A stretch of DNA of 64,000 bases from Pseudomonas sp. ADAK13 (GTDB lineage Bacteria > Pseudomonadota > Gammaproteobacteria > Pseudomonadales > Pseudomonadaceae), in NCBI RefSeq assembly GCF_012935715.1, contig NZ_CP052860.1, positions 2,294,001-2,358,000 on the forward strand. The letters run 5' to 3'. A program made the position numbers and the translations under genes. Positions 1 to 8,284 of the stretch are shown in pieces. The notes beneath the pieces are model-generated. The model searched no databases, had not been told where the DNA came from, and was given only the letters and a program-made list of their open reading frames with translations. Every line of letters begins with the position of its first letter. The first letter of the stretch is position 1.

Positions 1-116
1 TGGCTGGTGTATAAATCGTTGATGCCTTGAGGTTTGGGTAGACGTCTAAAAATTTCCAGAGGATCAATCGGTGCGGGTCGCTGAGACTGTGACCGGAGTT
101 TGTTGAAATCCACCAT
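1..116 (-). CDS. Putative DEAD/DEAH-type helicase, N-terminus only (runs off the left edge)
   Basis: Reading leftward from ATG at 116 gives an open frame of 38 codons to the window edge, beginning MVDFNKLRSQSQRPAPIDPL and continuing through EIFRRLPKP and GINDLYTS. From memory this N-terminus resembles a family of bacterial superfamily 2 DEAD/DEAH helicases found in defence islands, in which the ATP-binding motif follows shortly after; that motif would lie outside this window. An upstream in-frame ATG at 140 adds MTAERETR. The gene is transcribed away from the TPR-CHAT gene, so the gap between them holds divergent promoters. The helicase assignment rests on recall of the N-terminus only, because no catalytic motif is visible. 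Confidence 0.5.
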   Translation of the reverse strand, partial: MVDFNKLRSQSQRPAPIDPLEIFRRLPKPQGINDLYTS

Positions 117-736
117 CCTTGTTTCTCTCTCTGCCGTCATCGAGCTGCGAAGTAGATGATCGTATGGCCCTTCTGAGATTTGGAGCAACTGGTGAGTGAG
201 CTAAATTGTTTCAGCAACGAGCCAAGAAACTGGCCGTCGCAGTCTCAGTCGTTTCGCGCGTCCACCATCTGCAGAACACGTTGAGGTTAGGTGATCGGCA
301 CTTTGAACGCGTGCCATGAATGAAAAGTGATTTATATCAATTGGTTATAATTCGGAAGCAGTTTGATTTTGGTTGGCTGGCAATCTGCTTTTCGTACCAT
401 TGCGACAGTTTTGGGGGGGTAAGTGCAGCCTTTAGAAGGATAAACGCTATCAGGGAGGTTGCACTGGCTGGTCTCGATAGATCGGCTTCCATTTGCGGAG
501 GACGTTGGCGTTGATGCTGTGGCTGATGATCTAGGTGGATTCGGTAATCGCGTACGAAGCTAGAGGAAAAGGCAAACCATCGCTGGGTGCATGGCAGTTG
601 GCCGTGGCGAGCGCGGCTTGCGTATGATGCCGAGCTAGCCCTCGCAAGGTCGAATTCTGCATTTCAAACCTTGCTTGCAGCTTCAGCAACGCGGGGCATC
701 CACAGTCACGATTAGTCAGCTAAGGAACTCTACTCC
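117..736. other. Intergenic region between divergent genes, no supported gene
   Basis: This 620-base stretch separates the leftward helicase start from the rightward TPR-CHAT gene. It has AT-rich patches (for example around 325-350) that could hold promoters. The only ORF longer than 60 codons (320-514) has no convincing ribosome binding site or recognisable protein. One copy of GCGACAGTTTT (402-412) matches the core of the repeats at 9635-9766. I see no RNA gene here. Confidence 0.5.
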
Positions 737-3292
737 ATGGACTTGGATGAATTCATTTCATTACAACCAGCAGCCTTCAAGAAATTGATTGAAGATGGAT
801 ATCTCGATCACCACGGCATCTGGATCGTCGATATATACAACGCACTGATAAAGAGTGCGAAGGAGCATCCAGCTCACGTCGAGCAACTCGCGGCTAGTGC
901 TGTAGAGGCATACCTCAGCTCCGGGCTCCTTAACGAGGCCATTTTATACCTGGAGCTGCAGGTTCGCGCGCTGCTCACTCAGCACAAGTTCAAAGACGCA
1001 GTTGTGCTTGTCGAACGCATCGCTGATTTGGAAAGCGATGCCAGTGAAAGCACGGTTCTTGAGTTGGCTGATGACATCTTAGCTAGTGCAGACTCATATG
1101 GGGTTGGTGTCGATCAGCGGCCGCGAGTAATGGCGGAAGTCGCTCGCTTGCTTCAGCGCTATGGGCAGGAAGAAAAGGTGGTGGTTCTCTATCTAGAGGC
1201 CGCAAAAATCTACTCAGGGCATGGTGCTACCCAGCCGGCATATCGATGTGTGAATGACGCGGAGATTCTTGCTCATTCGCTCTGGTCGCTAGAGCTTATC
1301 GCACAGTGCTACGCCACCGCATTGATCGTCGCTTGCGAGGAGGGCGATTACCCATTTGGAGTTGGAGCAGGTGAGAAGGCCTTGAGTGTGTATCAAGAGC
1401 TTGCCGTTGAGCCGCCCCCGGAGTTGCTAGGAAATCTGGCAGTGGCGTACATGAATACTGGTAACGAAGAGAAGGCGATTGAGTATTGTGAAATCGCTTT
1501 GGCTAGCAGTCTTTGCACACTGGGATTGTCGGTTTTCATCCATGGAAATCTATCTATATGCTTGAGGCGCTGTGGCCGGCTAGCAGATGCTGAAGCAGTG
1601 CTTGCGCAGGCAGAGGCAGCTATTTCCCCGGAGGGGCAGAGCGTTGAGGTATTCCTCGAATTATGCCTGAGCGGTTCTAAACTGGCGGCAGAGAACAGCG
1701 ATGCCCCCAAATTGGCTCGACGGCTCAGCGATGTAGCCCGGCACCTTGATGATGTTCTTTCAAATGTGCTCAGGTTGCACCATCGACGCGGGATCCGCAC
1801 TCGCTACATCTGCCGAATTGAAAGTCTGATGCGGGATCTCCCAAGCAAAGGTAATGCAACGGACGTTTTGCTGCCCATGCTCGCAGTTCGGGGCAATGCC
1901 ATGGGGGATTGGCTGACGATACTGAGCTGGGCGAGCAAAGTCGCTCAATCGCGGCCTGCATCGGATAGGCTGATTGAGAGGCTGAATAGGGTCCTGCTAC
2001 AGATTCGTGCAGTTGGTGCCCCACACATCTATGGATTTCGGGAGAAGTGGGACGACGCATGGAATTCATACAACAGGGTTGAGTTGTGGGACGAGTTGTC
2101 AAACATTGCCGCAATGCTTCACTCCGAAGCGATTGGTCGCCCATTGGATCTTACAAGCGCCGAGAGTCAATCAGAGCTTTGCCGCTCTCGATTGAATGCC
2201 GGTCACTGCTTGATGATGATGACCTATGCAGGGGAAACCGTGCTCCTGTGGTACTTCATTGGTGGTGAGTACAAACGGGTGGAGTTACCGCTAGAGCTGA
2301 TCAAGGAGTGGCATGTAGCGCAGCTAAAGTACGCGCAACAGTTCATTTCTCAGGGCCAATTCATGAGCGAGTTGAGTAGTCTTATCAACGCGATTGCTCC
2401 GGTGCTGGATCCTGTATTTGCAGAAGTTGCTGATGCTGGTTGCAAGTCCATCCGACTCATCGAGGACTGCTTTAACGACGTTCCGCTGATTGAATTCGCT
2501 CTTCGCAATTCCGAGCTATCCGTTCGAATGTCCGAAGGACATTTTGAGGTCAGGACGGTTCCGGCATTGACTGAGTGTTGTGAAGATGAAGGCCCTATTT
2601 CCTCAACGATTGCCATTGTTGATCCGCAGGAAGACCTTTTGCTTGCTTCGTTTGAAGCGAAGGCGTTCACGCAGTCGGCGGGTTTACCCCCGGCGGTTTC
2701 ATTGGCTAAGGATGACGAGTCAAATCTTGAGGAAGTGCTTCAGGGATATGACGCGTTGGTGGTGTCTACCCACGGTCATTCGATTAAATTCTTCAGAGAT
2801 GCCTACTTTGCGCAACTGGGCACCCCCGAGAATCCCCACCTCTTGAGCGTCAGCGCGCTTCAGGTTGCGGCTCCGATTCTCCAACTGCGATTGGTCTTGT
2901 TGAATACTTGCTTCTCCGGGACCAGATCGGCTCGCAACTTTCAGAAGAGCTTCCGTACAAGTGATTCTGTGGCTTTGCCCAATCTCTTTCTACTGAATCG
3001 GCGAGCCATTGCATTGGCCGGCAGCTGGAAATCCTCAGATACGGCGTGCTTTGTTCTTTCCTATCTGGTGGGCGAAAGTCTTAAGCTGGGATTCCCTCCC
3101 TCGGAAGCTCTGGCTAGAGCAATTGCCCGATTGCGAGCGAGTACGCGCGCGGCCGTGATTGAAATATTGGAATCGCAGCTATCGGGTAAGGAGCTGGAGA
3201 AAGCAATTAGGCGACTAGCTGGCGCGCCTGAAACCGGCATGTTCTCTCATCCCTACTTCACAGCAGGATTAACCATCCATGGCCTTATCTAA
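737..3292 (+). CDS. TPR-CHAT caspase-like protease
   Basis: This 851-aa cytoplasmic protein has an N-terminal helical region (about residues 40-340) with TPR-like repeats, for example LLGNLAVAYMNTGNEEKAIEY, and a C-terminal CHAT peptidase domain (about 620-851). The caspase-type dyad is visible as His679 in VVSTHGHS and Cys725 in LLNTCFSG, each after a hydrophobic strand. CHAT proteases cleave partner proteins when an attached sensor is triggered; known examples include the protease of type III-E CRISPR systems and activators of bacterial gasdermins. No gasdermin or CRISPR gene is in view, so the substrate is unknown. The start follows AAGGAA. The next gene on this strand is nearly 500 bases away, so an operon is not certain. 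A defence role is inferred. Confidence 0.8.
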   Translation: MDLDEFISLQPAAFKKLIEDGYLDHHGIWIVDIYNALIKSAKEHPAHVEQLAASAVEAYLSSGLLNEAILYLELQVRALLTQHKFKDAVVLVERIADLESDASESTVLELADDILASADSYGVGVDQRPRVMAEVARLLQRYGQEEKVVVLYLEAAKIYSGHGATQPAYRCVNDAEILAHSLWSLELIAQCYATALIVACEEGDYPFGVGAGEKALSVYQELAVEPPPELLGNLAVAYMNTGNEEKAIEYCEIALASSLCTLGLSVFIHGNLSICLRRCGRLADAEAVLAQAEAAISPEGQSVEVFLELCLSGSKLAAENSDAPKLARRLSDVARHLDDVLSNVLRLHHRRGIRTRYICRIESLMRDLPSKGNATDVLLPMLAVRGNAMGDWLTILSWASKVAQSRPASDRLIERLNRVLLQIRAVGAPHIYGFREKWDDAWNSYNRVELWDELSNIAAMLHSEAIGRPLDLTSAESQSELCRSRLNAGHCLMMMTYAGETVLLWYFIGGEYKRVELPLELIKEWHVAQLKYAQQFISQGQFMSELSSLINAIAPVLDPVFAEVADAGCKSIRLIEDCFNDVPLIEFALRNSELSVRMSEGHFEVRTVPALTECCEDEGPISSTIAIVDPQEDLLLASFEAKAFTQSAGLPPAVSLAKDDESNLEEVLQGYDALVVSTHGHSIKFFRDAYFAQLGTPENPHLLSVSALQVAAPILQLRLVLLNTCFSGTRSARNFQKSFRTSDSVALPNLFLLNRRAIALAGSWKSSDTACFVLSYLVGESLKLGFPPSEALARAIARLRASTRAAVIEILESQLSGKELEKAIRRLAGAPETGMFSHPYFTAGLTIHGLI

Positions 3293-3304
3293 GGAAGTTT
3301 CTGG

Positions 3305-3570
3305 TTATCGCTGGCCTTCGATGATGGTGCTGGACACGCCGGTCCGGATGATGGCGCCGCAGCTAATTTGATCACCGACGCCCGCCACCAAAGTGCTGCC
3401 CACCGCTGACGATAGTGACGGTGCAGTGGAGTGGGTGTTGGTAACCAACTAGGAGGATGGGTTTCGATTCGTTTCATCACCGTCGACTGACACTCTGTTG
3501 GGAGGTAATCCGGCTGGCAGCGGAGGAAGTGGCGTCGCCGTCTCGGACAGGGTCTACATCTCGTAAGCGG
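3305..3570 (-). pseudogene. Degraded PAAR-domain protein remnant
   Basis: On the minus strand, broken frames spell pieces typical of PAAR spike-tip proteins. DPVRDGDATSS (about 3565-3530) matches the usual start of a PAAR domain. After frame changes and a TAG stop, GSTLVAGVGDQISCGAII and RTGVSSTI follow, ending at a TAA at 3305-3307; this is the common pattern of VGD, then SCG, then a TG-S-T-I strand. PAAR proteins cap type VI secretion spikes and carry toxins. No intact reading frame or T6SS gene is present, so I call it a remnant. The match rests on motif spacing only. Confidence 0.45.
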
Positions 3571-3778
3571 GGTTATCTGAAGGGAAGGCACGCTTGCAGG
3601 TTCAGGGAATGAGGACCACAAGTAGGGAAAGGGCTGAAAACTGAAAGGCATGCGAATGGCCCCTGGTTTGCTGGGCATGCCTCGGGTTTAGCTTTTCACC
3701 GACCTATCTATTTTTTGATAGCAGATGGCCCTTCCTGCTAGCTACGATGACTCTCAGTTATCTGGATTGGGGGGCCGT

Positions 3779-5044
3779 ATGGAGCAAACCGAAATTGAGC
3801 CGCTTTTGGCGACGGTATACGCGGTTCTCCGCGCAGAGGGTGCTGATGAAGCGGCGGAGGTAGTCCGCGGTCATCCTGCGAATGCGATACTGACAGGCAA
3901 CGACAACTGGAATGGCGGAACCAACTATTGGGAAATCCACTTTATCATTCCTGCTTTGGAGTACGCCAAGCTTGGGGTCAAACGGGTCCAGCTCCAGGAA
4001 AGGATCACAACCGCGCTAAGGGCGGTAACTGAGCACGAGCAAAGCGACGCGTACTCAGCGCTGATCGTGCCTGCACGTGAGTATCAGGTGGATTGGCGTT
4101 CCGGGAAGTCTTCCAACCTACCGAAATCGGTGCGGCAAAACATCACGGATGGCCTACGTCTAGAGAACGTAAAGTGGTATGGCGAGCTCAATGATGTTGA
4201 GTTTCTGAGTCGCCTGTATGAGCTCGAAACCCTTCCTTCCACAGACAATCGCTACAAAGACGCCGTCGGCGACATTTGGCAACATCGCTATAACAACGAT
4301 GACTGGGACGATGACTGGGTCTTCAGCGACTCCCGATTCAACCTCTTCGATGGGAGCGCTGAGGCATTTCTCCGGTTTCTCTGCGAAACGGTGCACCCCG
4401 TAGTTCGCCCCCAACGAGAAGAAGCGATTAAGCTCGTTGAGCATTTCAACGATCAACTCCAGAACGCCGGCTGGGAGTTGTACCAGGAGCAGCAAATCGC
4501 CGGCCGCCCGCGCTTTTCCTACCGGTTGATAAGCAGCGCTTCGACAGAAGCGAACGCAACCAGGTCGGTCATGCGAGCGAGAGTTGTTGTCGAGGCGCTG
4601 AGCGCCGGATGGATGGCGAAGCAAATTGAACGTCTGGAATATGCCGTAGATTCAGACCCCGAATTGGCGATCGGGACGGCCAAAGAACTGTTAGAAAGCT
4701 GCTGTAAGTCCATTCTCACGAAACGAGAAATTCCGTTCACTAAGGCCGATGACCTAGGCAATCTGACGAAGAAGGTTACCAAAGCATTGCAGCTGGTTCC
4801 CGACGGAGTCAGTGAAGCAGCTAAGGGCGCTGAAAACATCAAGAATATCCTCCGCAACCTCACTCAGTTGACCAGCAATCTCACGCAGTTGAGAGGTTTG
4901 TACGGTACCGGACATGGCAAGGACGGCCAACATCGCGGGCTGCAGCCCAGGCATGCTCGGCTTGCGGTTGCCGCAGCAGTGGCATTTATCGATTTCGTAT
5001 CGGAAACGCATCGATACCGAGAAGCTTCCGAGCCGCAGAGGTGA
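3779..5044 (+). CDS. AbiJ-NTD3 / Abi_C-like abortive infection family protein
   Basis: The chosen start at 3779 has GGGGGG six bases upstream and gives 421 aa; an in-frame ATG at 3725 adds 18 residues but has no good ribosome site. The middle part, with STDNRYKDAVGDIWQHR, DDWVFSDSRF and FLCETVHPVVRPQ, matches what I recall of the AbiJ N-terminal domain 3 family. The C-terminal 130 residues look like the Abi_C domain, with a predicted helix around TAKELLESCCKSIL and the motif GTGHGK at residues 376-381 before a helix ending VAFIDFVSE. Such proteins are linked to abortive infection, where the cell halts growth after phage attack. No partner gene overlaps it. The trigger and target cannot be read from the sequence. 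Confidence 0.75.
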   Translation: MEQTEIEPLLATVYAVLRAEGADEAAEVVRGHPANAILTGNDNWNGGTNYWEIHFIIPALEYAKLGVKRVQLQERITTALRAVTEHEQSDAYSALIVPAREYQVDWRSGKSSNLPKSVRQNITDGLRLENVKWYGELNDVEFLSRLYELETLPSTDNRYKDAVGDIWQHRYNNDDWDDDWVFSDSRFNLFDGSAEAFLRFLCETVHPVVRPQREEAIKLVEHFNDQLQNAGWELYQEQQIAGRPRFSYRLISSASTEANATRSVMRARVVVEALSAGWMAKQIERLEYAVDSDPELAIGTAKELLESCCKSILTKREIPFTKADDLGNLTKKVTKALQLVPDGVSEAAKGAENIKNILRNLTQLTSNLTQLRGLYGTGHGKDGQHRGLQPRHARLAVAAAVAFIDFVSETHRYREASEPQR

Positions 5045-5331
5045 AGAGCTTGGCAGAGCAGTCGTTTGAAGGACCCGATGGGCATTAGCCCCGACCGGCT
5101 CGCTTCCAGCCAGACGCTTCCAGATAAGCGAAGACGCTCCACTTCGTGTACTGGGGGGCCAACGCCCTCCGCTTCATGCGACTGTCGTATGGTCTCAAGT
5201 ACTTGCCGTATCAGTGGCTCGCCAGTCTCGACCATCCCAATGAAGGTACGCTCCACACCGTCATGCTCCGATCAGTTGATGACGCATATAGGTTGCTGAG
5301 GCAAACAAAATCGTTGATTTGAGGAACTGCG
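5045..5331. other. Gap with a possible protein remnant on the minus strand
   Basis: This 287-base gap separates two rightward genes. On the minus strand from about 5256 leftward there is a protein-like stretch (FIGMVETGEPLIRQVLETIR, then EVERLRL) that runs on into the 3' end of the abortive infection gene without a sensible end. It may be the remains of a small gene, but I cannot name the family and I do not call it a CDS. Confidence 0.25.
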
Positions 5332-6252
5332 ATGGACGAAAGGATTTTGCAGCTGGTAGGTGACTCTCGGTTCGAGCGAGACCTGTACGAAGCGGCGATG
5401 TTTAATCTCGAAGACCACCGGAACAAACTGCGTTTTCATAATTTCGCCTTCGCTATGCGCGAGCTGGTGGGGCACACGCTTGCTCGCTTAGCCCCAGATG
5501 ATGAGGTTCAGAAGTGCATATGGTGGAAAAAGAAGCCGGAAAATGTGGTCCATCAGGTCACAAGGGTTGAGCGATGCGTATATGCAACCCAGGGCGGGCT
5601 ATCCAACCATTATGTGATGAAAAGGCTTGGGCTAGACTTCAGCAGGGAGTACGAAGACCTCCGAGACGCTGTGGTCCGATTGAGCGAGTACGTCCATATC
5701 ACGCCACAAGTCTTTACGTTGGAAGATGACGATATTGACCGCTTGGCGGAAGAAACAATTGAAGCGGTGGCGGGACTGATGGCCTGCATTCAGGAATGCA
5801 GAGCGGCGGTAGGTGATCGTCTCTCGGAGGCGATTAGTGATGCTGCCGTTCATCAGGTTGTAGGGGAAAGCCTTGACGCTGTAGACGAGCTAGCCACGCA
5901 CTACTACCTCGAAGATGTTTACGTCGACTCGCATGAGGTCACCCGCATTACCTCAGAAGCGGTTCATTTCAAGGTAAGCGGTACGCTCGACGTGACATTA
6001 CAGTGGGGCTCGAACTCTGATCTCCGAAATGGGGATGGAGCGGAAATGGACGAATCGTTCAATTTCACTTGCGAATTAACCTGCGAAACGCCAAACCCCG
6101 ACTCTAACGGACTAGAGTTCGTTGACAACTCCCTGATGGTAGACATAGGGGGCTGGCACGATCGTGAGGATGAATGGGGCGACCAGCTGGAAGATGATGC
6201 TCCTGAAGACCAACTTCTGCCTATCATGGAAGACCCTCGGACTAACTTTTAG
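5332..6252 (+). CDS. Protein of unknown function, possibly a pPIWI-associating nuclease-like protein
   Basis: A 306-aa soluble protein with GAGGAA eight bases before its ATG. The first half (to about residue 140) is helical, with RFERDLYEAAMFNLEDHRNK, FAFAMRELVGHTL, then QGGLSNHYVMKRLGL and a helix containing RLSEYVHI. The second half is acidic and strand-rich, with many Asp and Glu near the end (EDEWGDQLEDDAPEDQ). I have a weak memory of similar proteins being annotated as predicted pPIWI-associating nucleases, but no piwi gene is visible here and I cannot point to a nuclease active site. It follows the abortive infection gene on the same strand and probably belongs to the same accessory cargo. 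Treat the function as unknown. Confidence 0.6.
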   Translation: MDERILQLVGDSRFERDLYEAAMFNLEDHRNKLRFHNFAFAMRELVGHTLARLAPDDEVQKCIWWKKKPENVVHQVTRVERCVYATQGGLSNHYVMKRLGLDFSREYEDLRDAVVRLSEYVHITPQVFTLEDDDIDRLAEETIEAVAGLMACIQECRAAVGDRLSEAISDAAVHQVVGESLDAVDELATHYYLEDVYVDSHEVTRITSEAVHFKVSGTLDVTLQWGSNSDLRNGDGAEMDESFNFTCELTCETPNPDSNGLEFVDNSLMVDIGGWHDREDEWGDQLEDDAPEDQLLPIMEDPRTNF

Positions 6253-6322
6253 CTCCAATCATTCAGCTTCGTTACCCCTTACCCGGAGCTGCAACAACAT
6301 GTATATCGCACTCTACAAATGT

Positions 6323-7057
6323 TTAAGCCTCTGCACGTCGCCCATCTATAATCTCTTCAGCAGGGGACAAGCCTACATATTCCAGCTTATATGAGCCATT
6401 AAACGGACTGTTGACAGTAAAATTCTTAATATAAGATTTTTTAGTATTTGATCTTTTTCGAATGTTGCCTTTTTTACTGGCGTCGACTAACCTTTGAGAA
6501 GGTTTCGTAGTTGCTGGTTTGGCAGAAAATTTTATGTTGTCTTTAACTGAAAGTTCCTTTGGCTTCGACGCTTGATTAACAGGCTTGGTATTTGCTCGGG
6601 AAGTACGTACTGGGGCAGATTTTGCTTTTGATTTAGTGTGCTTCAGCAGAGTTAGCCCTACAGTTGGAGATTCAAGTAGTTCCCCAAGAGCTACTTTTAG
6701 CTGATCGATAGAATCAATTATTACCTGTGTATCATCGTAAATAATAGAAAACGAAAAATCAGAATCCGTTTGATGCCAGTCCGCGATTCGATCTATTTTT
6801 TTGCTGTCAGATGAATATAAGAATATAGATCCATTTTTTCTCGTGGTAACTTTATGATCCTTCGTGTGATTTATAAGGCTCGCGGGGTCTTTGGCTTTAA
6901 GATTGTTCGGGCCTTTGATTATTTGAACTTTATTTTTTGTAAAATTTTTAATCGCTAAATTAAGCTCGTCGAATATATCTTGGACTTGTTGTTGGTTTTT
7001 GTCATAACTTTTGGCAGCTTGGATGCCTTTTTTTAAAGATTCTGCAAGCTTAGACAT
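6323..7057 (-). CDS. Unknown basic protein coupled to an EEP-family nuclease
   Basis: A 244-aa, Lys-rich protein with no signal peptide or membrane segment. The N-terminal third is helical (LAESLKKGIQAAKSYDKNQQ). The middle (residues about 60-135) looks like a compact alpha/beta domain, with GSIFLYSSDSKKIDRIADWH and FSFSIIYDDTQVIID. A flexible Lys/Ser/Thr-rich linker (about 145-215) follows, then a short C-terminal segment containing YKLEYVGLSPAEEII. Its ATG overlaps the stop codon of the upstream nuclease gene by one base (TAATG), and its AGGAGG lies inside that gene, so the two are translated together. The DNA is much richer in A and T than the core genome, a sign of transfer. I do not recognise the family. 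The basic tail could bind nucleic acid. Confidence 0.65.
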   Translation of the reverse strand: MSKLAESLKKGIQAAKSYDKNQQQVQDIFDELNLAIKNFTKNKVQIIKGPNNLKAKDPASLINHTKDHKVTTRKNGSIFLYSSDSKKIDRIADWHQTDSDFSFSIIYDDTQVIIDSIDQLKVALGELLESPTVGLTLLKHTKSKAKSAPVRTSRANTKPVNQASKPKELSVKDNIKFSAKPATTKPSQRLVDASKKGNIRKRSNTKKSYIKNFTVNSPFNGSYKLEYVGLSPAEEIIDGRRAEA

Positions 7058-7974
7058 TAGGTCCTCCTGATTTGGCTGATAACCGGGAAGTGATCTGAAA
7101 CTCTTTTCCGCCAGTCCTTGAACCGAGCATCTAATGATGGTTCAGAACAGATTCTAGTTTTAGATTCGATCAAATGCCAGCCTCTGTTACCGATGAATTC
7201 GCTGGAAAATAGTATCTGATCAAAGGTTTTCCAGTAAGTCATTTCTTTTTTTTCCTTGTACAAGCAAGTACCCCCAACGCGGTTCCACGTATCCTTGCTC
7301 TCATAATCGTATGGAGAATGGGACCCCAGTGTCCGCCAAAATGGATTGTAAAGAACTGTAGGGTGATCTCGCACAAGGCTTTTATCACGAGAAGAGACAA
7401 GCTCCATGTTGATTGAGTCGTCAAATGGTTCGTCATTGAAGTCCCCCATCAAAATTATGTGAGGAGACTGTTTTTCTTGAAAGACTGTGTTAAGTGCAAC
7501 GCGCAGCAGACTACCAAGTTTTCTTCTATGCTTAGCTCTCATGGATAACTGACTTTGCCAGTGAGATAAAAATAGAAAAAATTCATCGTTGTTGATTTCT
7601 AGGGTTACTCTAATTCCGATTTTGTAATAGGTGCCAACCTCATCCCGGCAGTACTTGAGTTCTAGTTTTTCTTTGTATTCAATTTTTTTTGAGTTAATAA
7701 TTAAGCAATAATCGTCGATGCGTGCTTCAGTCTTGTTATAGAGAGGAATTACCTTGAAGTGATCAAGCTTTGCAGCTATCAGATAAAGTTTTATTTGCTC
7801 AATATCAATTAAATCTACCTCGCACAGGCCGAGCAGGTCGACGTTTTCAGTGGCTATTAAATGCTCAATTATGCGCAGGTATAATCCTGATCCCTTTTTG
7901 TCGAATTTATCTTTTTTTGTCTTAGTTATAGGAGGGGAAAGACTAGTGTTCCACCATCCAATATTAATATCCAT
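7057..7974 (-). CDS. Endonuclease/exonuclease/phosphatase (EEP) family protein
   Basis: From ATG at 7974 the protein is 305 aa and covers one EEP (DNase I-like) domain. The fold's ordered motifs are present: Asn9 in IGWWNT, Glu52 in LLGLCEVD (metal ligand), Tyr89 in DDYC, His138 in FLSHWQ, Asp178 and Asn180 in MGDFNDE, and Asp294-His295 in the C-terminal SDHFP. These are the metal and phosphate ligands of DNase I, ExoIII and related phosphatases, so the enzyme is predicted to be active on a phosphodiester or phosphate ester. The substrate cannot be told. An upstream in-frame start at 8052 adds 26 residues that do not look like part of the domain. It is coupled to the unknown 244-aa gene. The AT-rich composition suggests recent acquisition. 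Confidence 0.78.
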   Translation of the reverse strand: MDINIGWWNTSLSPPITKTKKDKFDKKGSGLYLRIIEHLIATENVDLLGLCEVDLIDIEQIKLYLIAAKLDHFKVIPLYNKTEARIDDYCLIINSKKIEYKEKLELKYCRDEVGTYYKIGIRVTLEINNDEFFLFLSHWQSQLSMRAKHRRKLGSLLRVALNTVFQEKQSPHIILMGDFNDEPFDDSINMELVSSRDKSLVRDHPTVLYNPFWRTLGSHSPYDYESKDTWNRVGGTCLYKEKKEMTYWKTFDQILFSSEFIGNRGWHLIESKTRICSEPSLDARFKDWRKRVSDHFPVISQIRRT

Positions 7975-8284
7975 ATTCGAACCTAATTTTAAGAAATCGA
8001 AATCGTTACTCGTAATACCCGCGATCCTCCGCCTGTCTGCGGCGTGCCTCATGGTATTCGCTCAAGATCCCACTGTAATTGGTCATAAGGTGTTAGTAGC
8101 TGTGGTAGCCTTGATCAAAGCTCCATACCCGGTTGGCATACCCAAAGTGAAAACGGTCGAATAGTCTGCGTCAGTCAGGTCGTGTAGTGGTAGCAATAAG
8201 TCTCTTTCCCATGTGAACGGTGGATCTGGGTTTGAATAGTATGCTCCACTGCCAGCGTGCTTCTGCAATAAATCCCGTCATGCG
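7975..8284. other. Intergenic region upstream of the EEP gene, no supported gene
   Basis: This 310-base stretch lies between the EEP start and the end of the ADP-ribosyltransferase-like gene, both on the minus strand. It should carry the promoter of the EEP pair. Two short minus-strand reading frames begin just after the upstream gene's stop (ATG at 8282, and a TTG at 8268 giving about 61 codons with the run YYSNPDPPFTWERDLL), but neither is recognisable. They might be a fragment of a lost gene. Confidence 0.35.

Noticed and set aside
320..514. A 64-codon plus-strand frame in the first intergenic region
   Set aside because: No ribosome site, no recognisable domain and low protein-like character.
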